Below the pieces are notes generated by a model. It was not told the DNA's origin. It saw only the letters and a program-made list of their open reading frames with translations, and did not search any database. 64,000 nucleotides of DNA. It comes from Mycobacterium yunnanensis. GTDB lineage: Bacteria > Actinomycetota > Actinomycetes > Mycobacteriales > Mycobacteriaceae. The stretch covers positions 62,001 through 126,000 of the forward strand of contig NZ_JACKVK010000015.1 in assembly GCF_025823185.1 (NCBI RefSeq). Direction: 5' to 3'. Position numbers and translations under genes: made by a program. Shown in pieces: positions 52,472 to 61,176 of this stretch (the stretch's first letter is position 1; each line of letters starts with the position of its first letter).

Positions 52472-53545
52472 CTAGACGCGCCGTAAGGGGGTCAGGCGGC
52501 CGTGACACCGGTCGGTTCGCCCCCGGCACGTCAGGGGGATGTGGGTCAGCCGCAGCTGGCGCAGTCGCCAGCCGGTGACAGTCGAAGCCCGCACGCGCAG
52601 AGTTGGCTGGCGCCAGTTGTAACCCCCGGTGCGGCGGGGCAACGGTGGAAGTGCAGGCACACTGTGGTGCCATCGTCGCGGCCGTCGATGGTCAGGTCGT
52701 CGGCCACCGCTCGCATCAGCATGATGCCGCGGCCGCGACTGGTGACAATGGCTGTGGGGTCGACCCACCTGCCGTGGTCGGTGATGCAGCACCACCGCTT
52801 CCGACCCCGCCGAGATGCCTTCCCGGCGTTGCGTGGGCGCCACCGGATCCTCGCGTACGTGCTGATATGCCACCGCGACTGGGGAGTCCCCGCGAAATGG
52901 CGGGTCACCTGTAAGCAGTTCGTATAGCACGCATCCGAGCGAGTACACGTCTGAACGCTCGTCGACCGCCTCCCCGCGGGCTTGCTCCGGGGAAAGATAG
53001 TGCGCGCTGCCGAGGACCGCGGCTGTCTGGGTGAATCGGGCGCCGGTGGTGGCGGTGAGGGTACGGGCGATGCCGAAGTCCATTACCTTCACTGCACCCA
53101 TGGCGGTGATCATGATGTTGGCCGGCTTGACGTCGCGGTGGACGATGGCGTGTTGGTGGCTGAACTCAAGCGCCGCACAGACGTCTGCGACGACCTCGAT
53201 CGCCGGCAGCGGTTTCATCGGGCCGTCGCGGTCAACGATGTCACCCAACGTGAGGCCGTCGACGTACTCCATCACGATGTAGGGCAACGGCCCGGTGGCG
53301 GTGTCGGTGACCCCGGTGTCGTATACCGCGACGATCGCTGGGAAGTTCAGTGCCGCAGCATTTTGCGCCTCACGCCGGAATCGGAGATAGGACCCGGGAT
53401 CGCGGGCGAGATCCGCACGCAACACCTTGACTGCGACGTCTCGGTTCAACGACACGTCGCGCGCGAGATGCACCTCCGACATTCCGCCGAACCCGAGGAC
53501 CTCGCCGACGTCGTACCGGTCGGCCAGTCTCCGAGGGAGGGTCAC
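52472..53545 (-). pseudogene. Truncated PknB-like Ser/Thr kinase fused out of frame to an anti-sigma fragment
   Basis: From GTG 53545 the frame gives about 252 residues closely matching the PknB kinase domain: GFGGMSEVHLARD glycine loop, Lys40, HRDVKPANIM with Asp138, DFG at 156-158, activation loop TQTAAVLGSAHYLSPEQ with Thr172 and Thr174, and LTGDPPFRGDSPVAVAYQHVREDP. At ISAGSEAVVLHH the homology stops; the last kinase helices, juxtamembrane, membrane helix and PASTA repeats are missing. The remaining 100 codons are a wrong-frame reading of an anti-sigma ATPase. The chimeric product of 357 residues could be expressed but probably is not a stable kinase. Confidence 0.8.
52546..52800 (-). pseudogene. 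C-terminal fragment of an RsbW-like anti-sigma ATPase
   Basis: In the frame next to the kinase, the sequence reads CCITDHGRWVDPTAIVTSRGRGIMLMRAVADDLTID then DGTTVCLHF, the G-box end of HATPase_c domains in RsbW/SpoIIAB-type anti-sigma factors. The N-terminal half is absent. It ends with a short Cys-rich tail (CACGLRLSPAGDCASCG). Confidence 0.7.
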
Positions 53546-53781
53546 CGACTCGGCTCCAGCCCGTTCGAGCCCATGCGCGCAATCCGGATCGCTGTGCTGG
53601 ACTCGCGCCCTCGCCGTGCCTTCACAGCTACACACACCGCCTTCTAGTTGTTGGCGACCACCCATGGCCGTGCTCGGAATCGTCCTGTTGGCGCCGGATT
53701 AGTGCTCATCACCCCCGGACCGCGGAAGTTGTCCGGGTCGTCGTCGGCGTGCTGCGCTTGGTCCTAGCAGCCACCGAGTTG

Positions 53782-54042
53782 TCAGGCGAACCTGTTGTGC
53801 TTTGCACCAGGTAGAGACGGGCCCCGGTGGCGAAAGCGCTGATAGGCGTTGCCGCGACGCATTCCCAACGTGTCGCCGATCTCCCCCCACAGCACGCCGG
53901 CCTCTCGGGCCGCGTCAACCGCCGCGCGCAATCTTTCATCGGCAGCGGCGACCGCCGATCTTCCTCGTTCCTTGGCCGCCTCGACGTCCTGGGCGGCGAC
54001 CGTCAGCTCCCGTCGGGCGGCGGCTGGGTCCGTCATCATCAT
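53782..54042 (-). CDS. Small helix-turn-helix-like protein
   Basis: About 86 residues: a helical TDPAAARRELTVAAQDVEAAKERGRSAVAAAD region followed by AVDAAREAGVLWGEIGDTLGMRRGNAYQRFR, which looks like a helix-turn-helix used by small actinobacterial regulators. Start uncertain: three consecutive ATG codons at 54042, or upstream frame to 54102. Location between a kinase relic and a TetR gene gives no functional clue. Confidence 0.55.
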   Translation of the reverse strand: MMMTDPAAARRELTVAAQDVEAAKERGRSAVAAADERLRAAVDAAREAGVLWGEIGDTLGMRRGNAYQRFRHRGPSLPGAKHNRFA

Positions 54043-54394
54043 CACCAATCTCGGTCGGGCGTCATCGGCCACCGTTGTCTCCACACTCGGTCGTGCACGC
54101 ATTGTCGTTGCGCCGTCGGCGCCTCAGCACACCTCTAGGGGTGGCCGTTCCGCGACACCGTCATCGGTGTCCGTCACGTCAAGCGCGGTCAGTACCGCTG
54201 CGGCGCTGTGCTGCACCGGCGGCCGGTGGCGTCGGCCTCAGCCCCAAAGCTGCCGGGGTGACAAACCCTCAGCAACGAGGCGCTGAATGATCGAGCCCCC
54301 ATGGCATATCGAGACCCGGGGTGGTTTCGTTACGTCCACCGAGCGCCAACAGCTCGTTTTGCGGTGGGGCTGGACTATCAGCCCCGCGCCTCCG

Positions 54395-55006
54395 TCATCC
54401 CCGTTTAGCCAAACGGGTTGAGACGAACAAGGTATTCATGGTCGCGTCGATGGTTCGATCGATGCGGTGCGATTGGCTCTCCCCCGCGCGCGACAAGACC
54501 TGCAGACCAGTCAGCACCGTGGACAGCAAGACGGCAGCCGTGTCGAGGTCGACATCGGCACCAAGCGTCCCCTCCGCACGTGCCCGCGCGAGTGCGCCTC
54601 TGAACACCGACTCCATCCGATCACGATTGGTGTCCAGGCGCGCCGAGATTTCCGAGTCGCCATCGCCGTGCTCAACGGTTGCGTTCACCGTGAAGCACCC
54701 CGGCGGAAGCCCTACCTCGGGCAGCGCCGTGGCAGCCTTCAGCAGCGCCCGCACCGCGGCCAGCCCGGACTCGGCCCGCTGCGCGACTAGCTGTGGCACC
54801 TGTCCCCCGGCTCCGGCGAGGTAGCTGTCCAACGCCGCCAGGTACAGCCCGCGCTTGGAGCCGAAGGTGTCGTAAAGGCTGGCCCGCGCGATGCCCAACT
54901 CGGCCACCAAGTCCTGAGTGGAGGTGCGCGCGAAGCCGTTCCGCCAAAACAGCCGCATCGCGGCGTCGAGCGCCACCTCCGGATCGAATTCCTTAGACCG
55001 CGCCAT
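54395..55006 (-). CDS. TetR-family regulator of the nitroreductase gene
   Basis: A 203-residue protein. The N-terminal helix-turn-helix reads FDPEVALDAAMRLFWRNGFARTSTQDLVAELGIARASLYDTFGSKRGLYLAAL (about 7-60); the ligand domain has GCFTVNATVEHGD. It is divergent from the nitroreductase gene and a palindromic operator lies between them, so it probably represses that gene. Confidence 0.88.
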   Translation of the reverse strand: MARSKEFDPEVALDAAMRLFWRNGFARTSTQDLVAELGIARASLYDTFGSKRGLYLAALDSYLAGAGGQVPQLVAQRAESGLAAVRALLKAATALPEVGLPPGCFTVNATVEHGDGDSEISARLDTNRDRMESVFRGALARARAEGTLGADVDLDTAAVLLSTVLTGLQVLSRAGESQSHRIDRTIDATMNTLFVSTRLAKRG

Positions 55007-55056
55007 GACCTCGAGCCCAACCCGTCAGTGATTGCGTAAACCAGCTCACCCAATCG

Positions 55057-55082
55057 AATTCTAGATCAGTCAGTCTAGAATT
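55057..55082. promoter_or_regulatory. Palindromic operator between TetR and nitroreductase genes
   Basis: AATTCTAGA at 55057-55065 and TCTAGAATT at 55074-55082 are perfect inverted repeats separated by TCAGTCAG. The site lies 50 bases from the TetR start and 35 bases from the nitroreductase start, as expected for autoregulation. Confidence 0.75.
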
Positions 55083-55117
55083 GCTTAGTGTCAGCGTGAA
55101 CCCCCGAAAGGAAGTCC

Positions 55118-55795
55118 ATGACGCACCAACACGCACACCACCACCTCGGGTTGGACGCCGACGCGGTGCTGACTACCACGCGTTCAGTGCGCAAGCGACT
55201 GGATCTGGACCGACCGCTCCCCCGCGCGCTGGTCGAGGAGTGCGTGGAGATCGCCACCCAAGCGCCGAGTGGACGAAACCGACAGCGTTGGGACTTCGTG
55301 CTCGTGGACGACCCTTCGCTGCGGGCCCAGGTCGCCGAAATCTGGCGGCGCGGGCTGGATGTCGGCGTGCCGGGCACGGGGGGACCTCGTGACGTCAGCC
55401 GCATGAGCCCTGACAGCGGCGAATGGGACCGAATAGCAGCCAGTCTCGACCACTTGGCCCTTAACCTCCACGAGGCGCCCATCTTGATGATTCCATGCGT
55501 GCGGGTGAACTCCCGCCAGGAACTGTCCACCGTCCGAGGGCAGGCCGGCGCGTGGGGTTCAGTACTGCCGGCGGTCTGGAGCTTCATGCTCGCCGCCCGC
55601 GAGCGTGGGCTCGGAACAACCTGGACGACATGTCATCTCAGCTACGAACGCGACATGGCCGAGCTACTCGACATCGACTACGGCCACGTCGTGCAGGCCG
55701 CATTGAGCCCGATCGCCTTCACCCGCGGCACCGCGTTTCGCCCGGCACCGCGAGCCGACCACCGCACGTTCATCCACTGGAACCGCTGGGACTGA
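55118..55795 (+). CDS. Nitroreductase-family flavoprotein
   Basis: A 225-residue FMN-dependent protein. The FMN-binding signature RSVRKRLDLDRPLP, ATQAPSGRNRQRWDFVLVDD, and the later LAARERGLGTTWTTCHL, which closes the flavin site, identify the family. These enzymes reduce nitroaromatics, quinones or related substrates with NAD(P)H. Divergent TetR gene with operator suggests induction by a small ligand. His-rich N-terminus (THQHAHHHLG). AAAGGAAG precedes the ATG. Confidence 0.88.
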   Translation: MTHQHAHHHLGLDADAVLTTTRSVRKRLDLDRPLPRALVEECVEIATQAPSGRNRQRWDFVLVDDPSLRAQVAEIWRRGLDVGVPGTGGPRDVSRMSPDSGEWDRIAASLDHLALNLHEAPILMIPCVRVNSRQELSTVRGQAGAWGSVLPAVWSFMLAARERGLGTTWTTCHLSYERDMAELLDIDYGHVVQAALSPIAFTRGTAFRPAPRADHRTFIHWNRWD

Positions 55796-55970
55796 GAAGC
55801 GTCTGTGTCGTGCGTTGGGGGCGCCGTGCGCGTCTTGTTCGATGATGAATTCGCCGACGTCCCCCAACTTGGCTCGGTCCCTTGGGCGTCGACGACACCG
55901 CCGCTGCATCGGCGGCATCCCGTGCTCCCCGCCGATTGAGCGCCACGCCTACGTTCACCTTTGGCGCCTG

Positions 55971-56408
55971 TCAGGCGTTGGTCGCCGCGCCGGCCGTGCC
56001 GGAATTCGCGGGCGGGATGAAGTACTCCCGCATAGTGATGATGCGCCCGTCACGGATTTCGGCGACGCCGGCGACGCGCGCAGGCATCAGTAATTCGCCA
56101 GCGGCATTGTAGAAGGCGTCGATGCGTTCGGTAAACACGTGGGGACCCTGTGACACAACGAATTTGAAGTCGACGATCATCGTCTCGAACCCGGGCGGCT
56201 CGGCGTCGACGAGCGCTTTGGCCTCTTCGATGCCCACCGTGGTGATGAGGCCGACGTTCTCCCATACGGTCTCTGCGGTGAAGAATTCGTCGAAGGCTGC
56301 CATTGCGGCGGCTTTCGAGATGCTCCAGCGTCCGAAGAACTCGCGGAACACGGCGGCGGGGTCCGTGGCAGAAGTGGTGGTGTCGTTGGTGTCGTGTGTT
56401 CGTGTCAT
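55971..56408 (-). CDS. Limonene-1,2-epoxide hydrolase-like NTF2-fold protein
   Basis: A 145-residue small fold starting DPAAVFREFFGRWSISKAAAMAAFDEFFTAETVWENVGLITTVG, a pattern of the limonene-epoxide-hydrolase/SnoaL-like family, ending with EIRDGRIITMREYF, the typical last strands. Divergent from the XRE gene. Substrate unknown. Confidence 0.78.
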   Translation of the reverse strand: MTRTHDTNDTTTSATDPAAVFREFFGRWSISKAAAMAAFDEFFTAETVWENVGLITTVGIEEAKALVDAEPPGFETMIVDFKFVVSQGPHVFTERIDAFYNAAGELLMPARVAGVAEIRDGRIITMREYFIPPANSGTAGAATNA

Positions 56409-56526
56409 GCCGTCTAGCGTGCCGAGCGGATCCGCGGCGGGGAACGGCCAGTCATAGCCCCGACTGCACGCAACCTAGGACAGGTTCGTCCCTCCCCCGG
56501 ACTGCTGGGGCCGGAATAATGGGGAG

Positions 56527-57378
56527 ATGGTCAGTCGCTCGGATTCCGCCGGTTCCCTGGGGAGCTTCCTGCGGGCACGGCGCGCCGAGCTGGACCCCGG
56601 TGAGGTGGGGTTACCCGCGCTGGCGAGCCGTCGGCGCGTCCCCGGTCTGCGCCGCGAGGAGGTCGCTCAGCTGGCGGCCATCAGCCACGACTATTACGCC
56701 CGACTCGAACAGGGCCGCGTTGCCCCCTCGCCTGCGGTCTTGAACGCTCTGTGCGATGTCCTGCGACTCGACAGCGAGCAACGTAGTTACCTCCATGAAC
56801 TCGCCGGCAGGCCAGTGCTCGAGCGACGTGCGCCCACATCGGATCCCATTCGGTCACGGGTTCAACGCCTCCTCGATGCGATGACGGGGGTTCCCGCCTT
56901 CCTCTTCGATCGTCGATTCGACATCCTGGCCTGGAACGCGTTGGCCGCCGCGGTCTACGTCGACTTCAGCGCCATCCCGCCTGGCCAGCGCAACTATGTA
57001 CACCTGGTCTTCACCCACCCCGACTTCCGCACGCTCTACGCCGACTGGGATGCCGTCGCCCGGGACTGCGTCGCAACACTGCGCAGATCTGCCGCCCAAA
57101 ACCCGGATGACCCTCGTCTGCTCGCACTGGTCGACGATCTACGCACCCGCGACGACAGTTTCCGCACCTGGTGGGGAGTGCACGAGGTGGTCGATTTCAG
57201 TCGCGGAACCACGATCCTGCGCCATCCGGTCGCCGGCGAGCTCACCTTGGACTGGGACACCTTCGCCAGCGACGCCGACCCTGACCAACGCTTGATGACG
57301 ATGACCGCACCCCCGCACAGCCCCACCCACCAGGCGCTGCAGTTCCTCAGCTCCTGGAACGACAGCACCGTCCAGTAA
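56527..57378 (+). CDS. XRE-family regulator with MmyB-type ligand domain
   Basis: A 283-residue protein: helix-turn-helix near 10-75 with RRRVPGLRREEVAQLAAISHDYYARLEQGR, the hallmark of the MmyB-like family, then a PAS-like ligand domain (about 105-270) with FDRRFDILAWNALAAAVYVDF and RNYVHLVFTHPDFRTLYADW. Divergent from the NTF2-like gene it likely controls. AATGGGGAG precedes ATG 56527. Confidence 0.88.
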   Translation: MVSRSDSAGSLGSFLRARRAELDPGEVGLPALASRRRVPGLRREEVAQLAAISHDYYARLEQGRVAPSPAVLNALCDVLRLDSEQRSYLHELAGRPVLERRAPTSDPIRSRVQRLLDAMTGVPAFLFDRRFDILAWNALAAAVYVDFSAIPPGQRNYVHLVFTHPDFRTLYADWDAVARDCVATLRRSAAQNPDDPRLLALVDDLRTRDDSFRTWWGVHEVVDFSRGTTILRHPVAGELTLDWDTFASDADPDQRLMTMTAPPHSPTHQALQFLSSWNDSTVQ

Positions 57379-57485
57379 AGCTTTCTCTCGCGGAAGAACT
57401 TCAAGGCCAGGTGTGTCTCGTCGTAGTTGCCGCGAATGCGCGGCAATGTGATCTACGAGTGCGACACCGTCGAGCGCACCGGCGA

Positions 57486-57914
57486 TCAGAACGAATCCAC
57501 GTGTTGGATGCTGACGAACATGCCATGGCCGTAACGGTCGTTGGTGAATCGCGTGCCCTGGTCGCTGGGCAGTATCGTCCAGCCGTGGTAGTGGTAGGTC
57601 TGGCCGTAGTGCAGGACGGTGTCATCGGCTGGGGCGCCGACCATCCCGACGGAGGTGAACGTCAGATCGCCGTTGGCGGTCACCATGGCCGAATCATGTC
57701 CGATCCCTACCGCCGGCAGGTCCGCGTTCAACCCCTGGCAGAGCACCGTGTCGTCGCCGATGGAACAGCGGGTGGCTCCCGACTGCGTGTGTACGTAGGT
57801 GTAGTCGTCCGCATTCGCGTACACAGCCGGCATTGCGGCCGCCGCACACAGCATCAATCCGCCAGCGATTGCCAGCCGACGCCAGCCGCGTTGGTCGGTG
57901 ATGTTGGTGGTCAT
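57486..57914 (-). CDS. Secreted small mycobacterial-type protein
   Basis: A 142-residue exported protein: signal peptide about 1-35 (ends ANA), then a mature domain with Cys49 and Cys58 probably bridged (TRCSIGDDTVLCQG), and C-terminal WTILPSDQGTRFTNDRYGHGMFVSI. This combination occurs in small mycobacterial secreted proteins of unknown function. The 107 bases to the convergent XRE gene hold nothing recognised. Confidence 0.78.
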   Translation of the reverse strand: MTTNITDQRGWRRLAIAGGLMLCAAAAMPAVYANADDYTYVHTQSGATRCSIGDDTVLCQGLNADLPAVGIGHDSAMVTANGDLTFTSVGMVGAPADDTVLHYGQTYHYHGWTILPSDQGTRFTNDRYGHGMFVSIQHVDSF

Positions 57915-58311
57915 GGCACTTCCTTTGACGGGTTAGGTCTTTCGTGGTGTCCGCGGCTCGTGCCGCTGATGTGATGACTGTGCCCTAGCGGGTCGGCGAA
58001 GCCCGTCCGCCGATCGGCCGCGAAACGGGACGAAACCCATGTCCCCCGATGGGGGGAGGTCACGATGGCGCCGGCACCAGGCAAGACACGGTCTCCGGAT
58101 CTCGGGCAAGACCCTCCAGCGCCGAAACATAGCGTTCAAAGCTGCTGTGCGACAACCATATTCACAGCTTTGATAGAACTCCAAGAATGCAGCCATGTCG
58201 CCACTGGCTAGGAGTGTGCCGTAGGTGTCGGGGAGCAACCTTTTCTTCAAGGCCATCCTCTCTCGGCCGACACGAGCAGCATTCAGCGGCCCGGGATTAG
58301 GCTGAAGCGCC
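57915..58311. other. Intergenic region with possible relic of an ankyrin-type protein
   Basis: No intact gene. On the minus strand ATG 58256 opens MALKKRLLPDTYGTLLASGDM, then AAFLEFYQSCEYGCRTAAL, which recalls the first 40 residues of small actinobacterial ankyrin-like proteins, but the family's following repeats are not found. Treat as a weak relic. Confidence 0.35.
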
Positions 58312-60309
58312 ATGGCGCACTTTGGCTCGTGGACCACCCCGATCACCTCCGAGCTTGTCGTGCGCGCCGCGGCCGGACTCGGCGGCGTGAGTGTGCGGGG
58401 TCGCACCGTGATCTGGGCCGAACAACGACCTGAGGAGGGCGGACGTACCCAACTCGTCCGCCTCATCGACGACGGGCCGGCCGTCGACCTGCTGCCTGCG
58501 GGGGCCAACGCCCGCACCGCCGCCCACGAGTACGGCGGAGGGGCGTGGTGGGTCGCGGGTGACACGCTGTGGTTTACCGACTGGGCCGACCAGCGCCTCT
58601 ACACACTCCCCCTTACCGGGTCGGCGTCACCGGTGCCGATGACCCCGGAGCCCGAGGTGCCACGCGGTGACCGCTGGGCCGACGGCTGTGTCACCGCGGA
58701 CGGGCGGTGGGCGCTGGTAGTGCGGGAGCACCATCCCGCAGGCGGCGGCCCGGCCGACGTCGTGAACGAGATCGTGGTGCTCGACGTGTCGGGTCACCTG
58801 GCGCCGCGGGTGCTGGTTACGGGTCCCGACTTCGTTTCCGACCCGCGAATTTCGCCCGACGGCGAGCGACTCTGCTGGCTGCAGTGGTCGCATCCGGACA
58901 TGCCGTGGGACGGGACCGAGTTGTGCGTCGCGGACGTCGAGGACACCGACACCGGTCCGGTGCTGGGTCAGGCCACGGTGGTGGCGGGCCGGCCCGACGC
59001 GGGCCCCGGCGGTACGGGTGACGGCGAGTCGGTGAGCGAACCACGTTGGGCCGACGACGGTGCGCTGTGGTTCATCTCCGACCGGACGGACTGGTGGAAC
59101 CTGTACCGGTGGGTGCCCGGTGCCGACCGCGTCGAGGCCATGGTGACGGTGGATGCCGAAATCGGCGGCCCACAATGGGTCTTCGGACAATCCAGCTACG
59201 CGTTCCTGTCGGGTGGGCGCACCACGTTCGCCTCGTCGCGCGACGGGCTCGGATACCTGGCAATGCGTCTCGCCGATGGTCGTGTCGTCGACCTCGACGT
59301 GCCCTACACGTCGTTCGGCTCGATTCGGGCCGACGGCGACCGCATCGTCTTCGTCGGCGCGTCCGCCACCACCGAGCCGGCCGTGGTGTCGGTGCTCGTC
59401 GACGACGGGGGGACGGTAACGTTCAAAGAAATCATCCGTCCGCCAAGGGATCTCGGGATCGACCGTGACTGGTTTGCGACACCCGATCCGATCTCGTTCC
59501 CCACCAGCGGTGGCCGTACCGCCCACGCGCTGTTCTACCCACCGACCAATCCCGACGCCGTCGGCGAGCCCGGCGAGCTGCCGCCTCTGCTCGTGCTGAT
59601 TCACGGCGGCCCCACCAGCGCGGCCCGCTCGATGCTGCAGCTGGGTACGCAGTACTGGACCAGCCGCGGCTTCGCCGTCGTGGACGTCAACTACGGCGGG
59701 TCCACGGGGTACGGCCGGGCCTACCGCAATCAGCTGCGACGGCAGTGGGGCGTCGTCGACCTCGACGACTGTGAGGCGGCCGCCCGCTGGCTGGGCAAGC
59801 AGGGCCGCGTCGACCCGGCCCGGTTATGCATCCGGGGCGGCTCGGCGGGGGGCTACACGACGCTCGCGGTCCTTGCCTTCCGTGACACCTTCGCCGCAGG
59901 CGCCAGCCATTACGGCGTGGCCGACCTGGAGGCGCTCGCCACCGAGACCCACAAGTTCGAGAGCCGCTATCTCGACGGCTTGATCGGTCCCTATCCCGAG
60001 CGTCGCGACCTCTACGTCGAGCGCTCGCCCATCCACCACGTCGACGGCTTCGACCGGCCGCTGATCGTCCTGCAGGGTCTCGACGACGAGGTCGTACCGC
60101 CTAATCAGGCCACGATGATCGTCGATGCGTTACGCGCCAAGGGCGTACCCGTCGCCTACGTGGCGTTCGAGGGCGAGCAGCACGGATTTCGCCAGGCGGC
60201 CAACATCCGGCGTGCGATGGAGTCTGAATTGTCCTTCTACGCACAGGTTTTTGGCTTCGCGCTGCCCGAGCAGGAACACATCGAACCCGTGCCCGTGCAC
60301 AACCTGTGA
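58312..60309 (+). CDS. Prolyl oligopeptidase-family (S9) serine peptidase
   Basis: A 665-residue peptidase with an N-terminal beta-propeller (about 1-390; repeated WSxxG and DGERL type blades) and a C-terminal alpha/beta hydrolase domain. The nucleophile is Ser511 in RGGSAGGYTTL, with Asp592 in GLDDEVVPP and His624 in GEQHGFR. IHGGPTSAAR and DVNYGGSTGYGRAYR are typical of dipeptidyl/acylaminoacyl-peptidases. No signal peptide. The following SDR gene overlaps or abuts its stop. Confidence 0.92.
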   Translation: MAHFGSWTTPITSELVVRAAAGLGGVSVRGRTVIWAEQRPEEGGRTQLVRLIDDGPAVDLLPAGANARTAAHEYGGGAWWVAGDTLWFTDWADQRLYTLPLTGSASPVPMTPEPEVPRGDRWADGCVTADGRWALVVREHHPAGGGPADVVNEIVVLDVSGHLAPRVLVTGPDFVSDPRISPDGERLCWLQWSHPDMPWDGTELCVADVEDTDTGPVLGQATVVAGRPDAGPGGTGDGESVSEPRWADDGALWFISDRTDWWNLYRWVPGADRVEAMVTVDAEIGGPQWVFGQSSYAFLSGGRTTFASSRDGLGYLAMRLADGRVVDLDVPYTSFGSIRADGDRIVFVGASATTEPAVVSVLVDDGGTVTFKEIIRPPRDLGIDRDWFATPDPISFPTSGGRTAHALFYPPTNPDAVGEPGELPPLLVLIHGGPTSAARSMLQLGTQYWTSRGFAVVDVNYGGSTGYGRAYRNQLRRQWGVVDLDDCEAAARWLGKQGRVDPARLCIRGGSAGGYTTLAVLAFRDTFAAGASHYGVADLEALATETHKFESRYLDGLIGPYPERRDLYVERSPIHHVDGFDRPLIVLQGLDDEVVPPNQATMIVDALRAKGVPVAYVAFEGEQHGFRQAANIRRAMESELSFYAQVFGFALPEQEHIEPVPVHNL

Positions 60310-60320
60310 CAGGAGTACTC

Positions 60321-61088
60321 GTGGACTCGACCCTAGCGGGACGCGTGGCGCTGGTGACCGGGGGCGGACGAGGGCTCGGGTTGGCGATGGCCGAGGCCGT
60401 GGCCCGCGCGGGAGCGACCGTCGCGCTCCTCGACGTGCGTGACGAGGTGCACGACGCGGCCGAACAGCTGAGCGTCGCCACGGGCGCCGGCGTGGTCGGA
60501 GTGGTCGCCGACGTGACCGACGAGGCCTCCGTCGATGCCGCACTCGACCAGGTCGCCGACCGGCTCGGGGTGCCCGAAGCCCTGGTCCACGCCGCGGGAG
60601 TGGCGGACACGACCAGCGCGCTCGACATCACGCCTGAGCGGTTCCGGCAGATCGTGGACATCAACCTGACGGGGACGTTCGTCGTCTGCCGGGCCTTCGC
60701 GCGGCGCCTGATCGTGGCCGGGCAAAGCGGCTCGGCCGTCACGATCGCCTCCATGTCGAGCCTGCGCGTCAATCGGCCCCAGGACCAGGCCGCGTACAAC
60801 GCGTCCAAGGCCGGCGTCGCCATGCTGACCAAGAGCCTGGCCGTGGAGTGGCTGCCGCTGGGGATCCGGCTCAACGCTATCTCGCCGGGCTACTTCGCCT
60901 CGGAACAGACGCTCGCGGTTCCGCGGGACGCACCCGAGCAGTTCGCCCAATGGATGGCCCACACCCCGGTCGGACGGATGGGTGAACCCCACGAACTCGG
61001 CCCGCTCGCGGTCTACCTGCTGAGCGATGCGTCCGCCTACGTCGTGGGCCAGTCGATCGTGATCGACGGCGGTTACACCGCGCTCTGA
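60321..61088 (+). CDS. Short-chain dehydrogenase/reductase
   Basis: A 255-residue classical SDR with the cofactor motif TGGGRGLGLAMAEA, the catalytic Tyr/Lys in AAYNASKAGVAM, Ser in ASMSSLRVN, and INLTGTFVVCRAF. The C-terminus ends IVIDGGYTAL. AGGAG at 60311-60315 precedes GTG 60321; a GTG at 60306 overlaps the peptidase stop but lacks a ribosome site. Polyol or sugar dehydrogenase relatives are common, but the substrate is open. Confidence 0.87.
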   Translation: MDSTLAGRVALVTGGGRGLGLAMAEAVARAGATVALLDVRDEVHDAAEQLSVATGAGVVGVVADVTDEASVDAALDQVADRLGVPEALVHAAGVADTTSALDITPERFRQIVDINLTGTFVVCRAFARRLIVAGQSGSAVTIASMSSLRVNRPQDQAAYNASKAGVAMLTKSLAVEWLPLGIRLNAISPGYFASEQTLAVPRDAPEQFAQWMAHTPVGRMGEPHELGPLAVYLLSDASAYVVGQSIVIDGGYTAL

Positions 61089-61176
61089 CTGAGCTCTCCC
61101 GCCGGGGACGCCGCGCCAGCCTCTCGTCGAGCTTGCACGTGTCGAGGCAATTCTCGGTGACCAGACCGCAGGTCGT

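Noticed and set aside
57933..58565. 211-codon minus-strand frame overlapping the S9 peptidase start
   Set aside because: Its first third is antisense to the peptidase; only the inner part from 58256 may be a relic, listed separately with low confidence.
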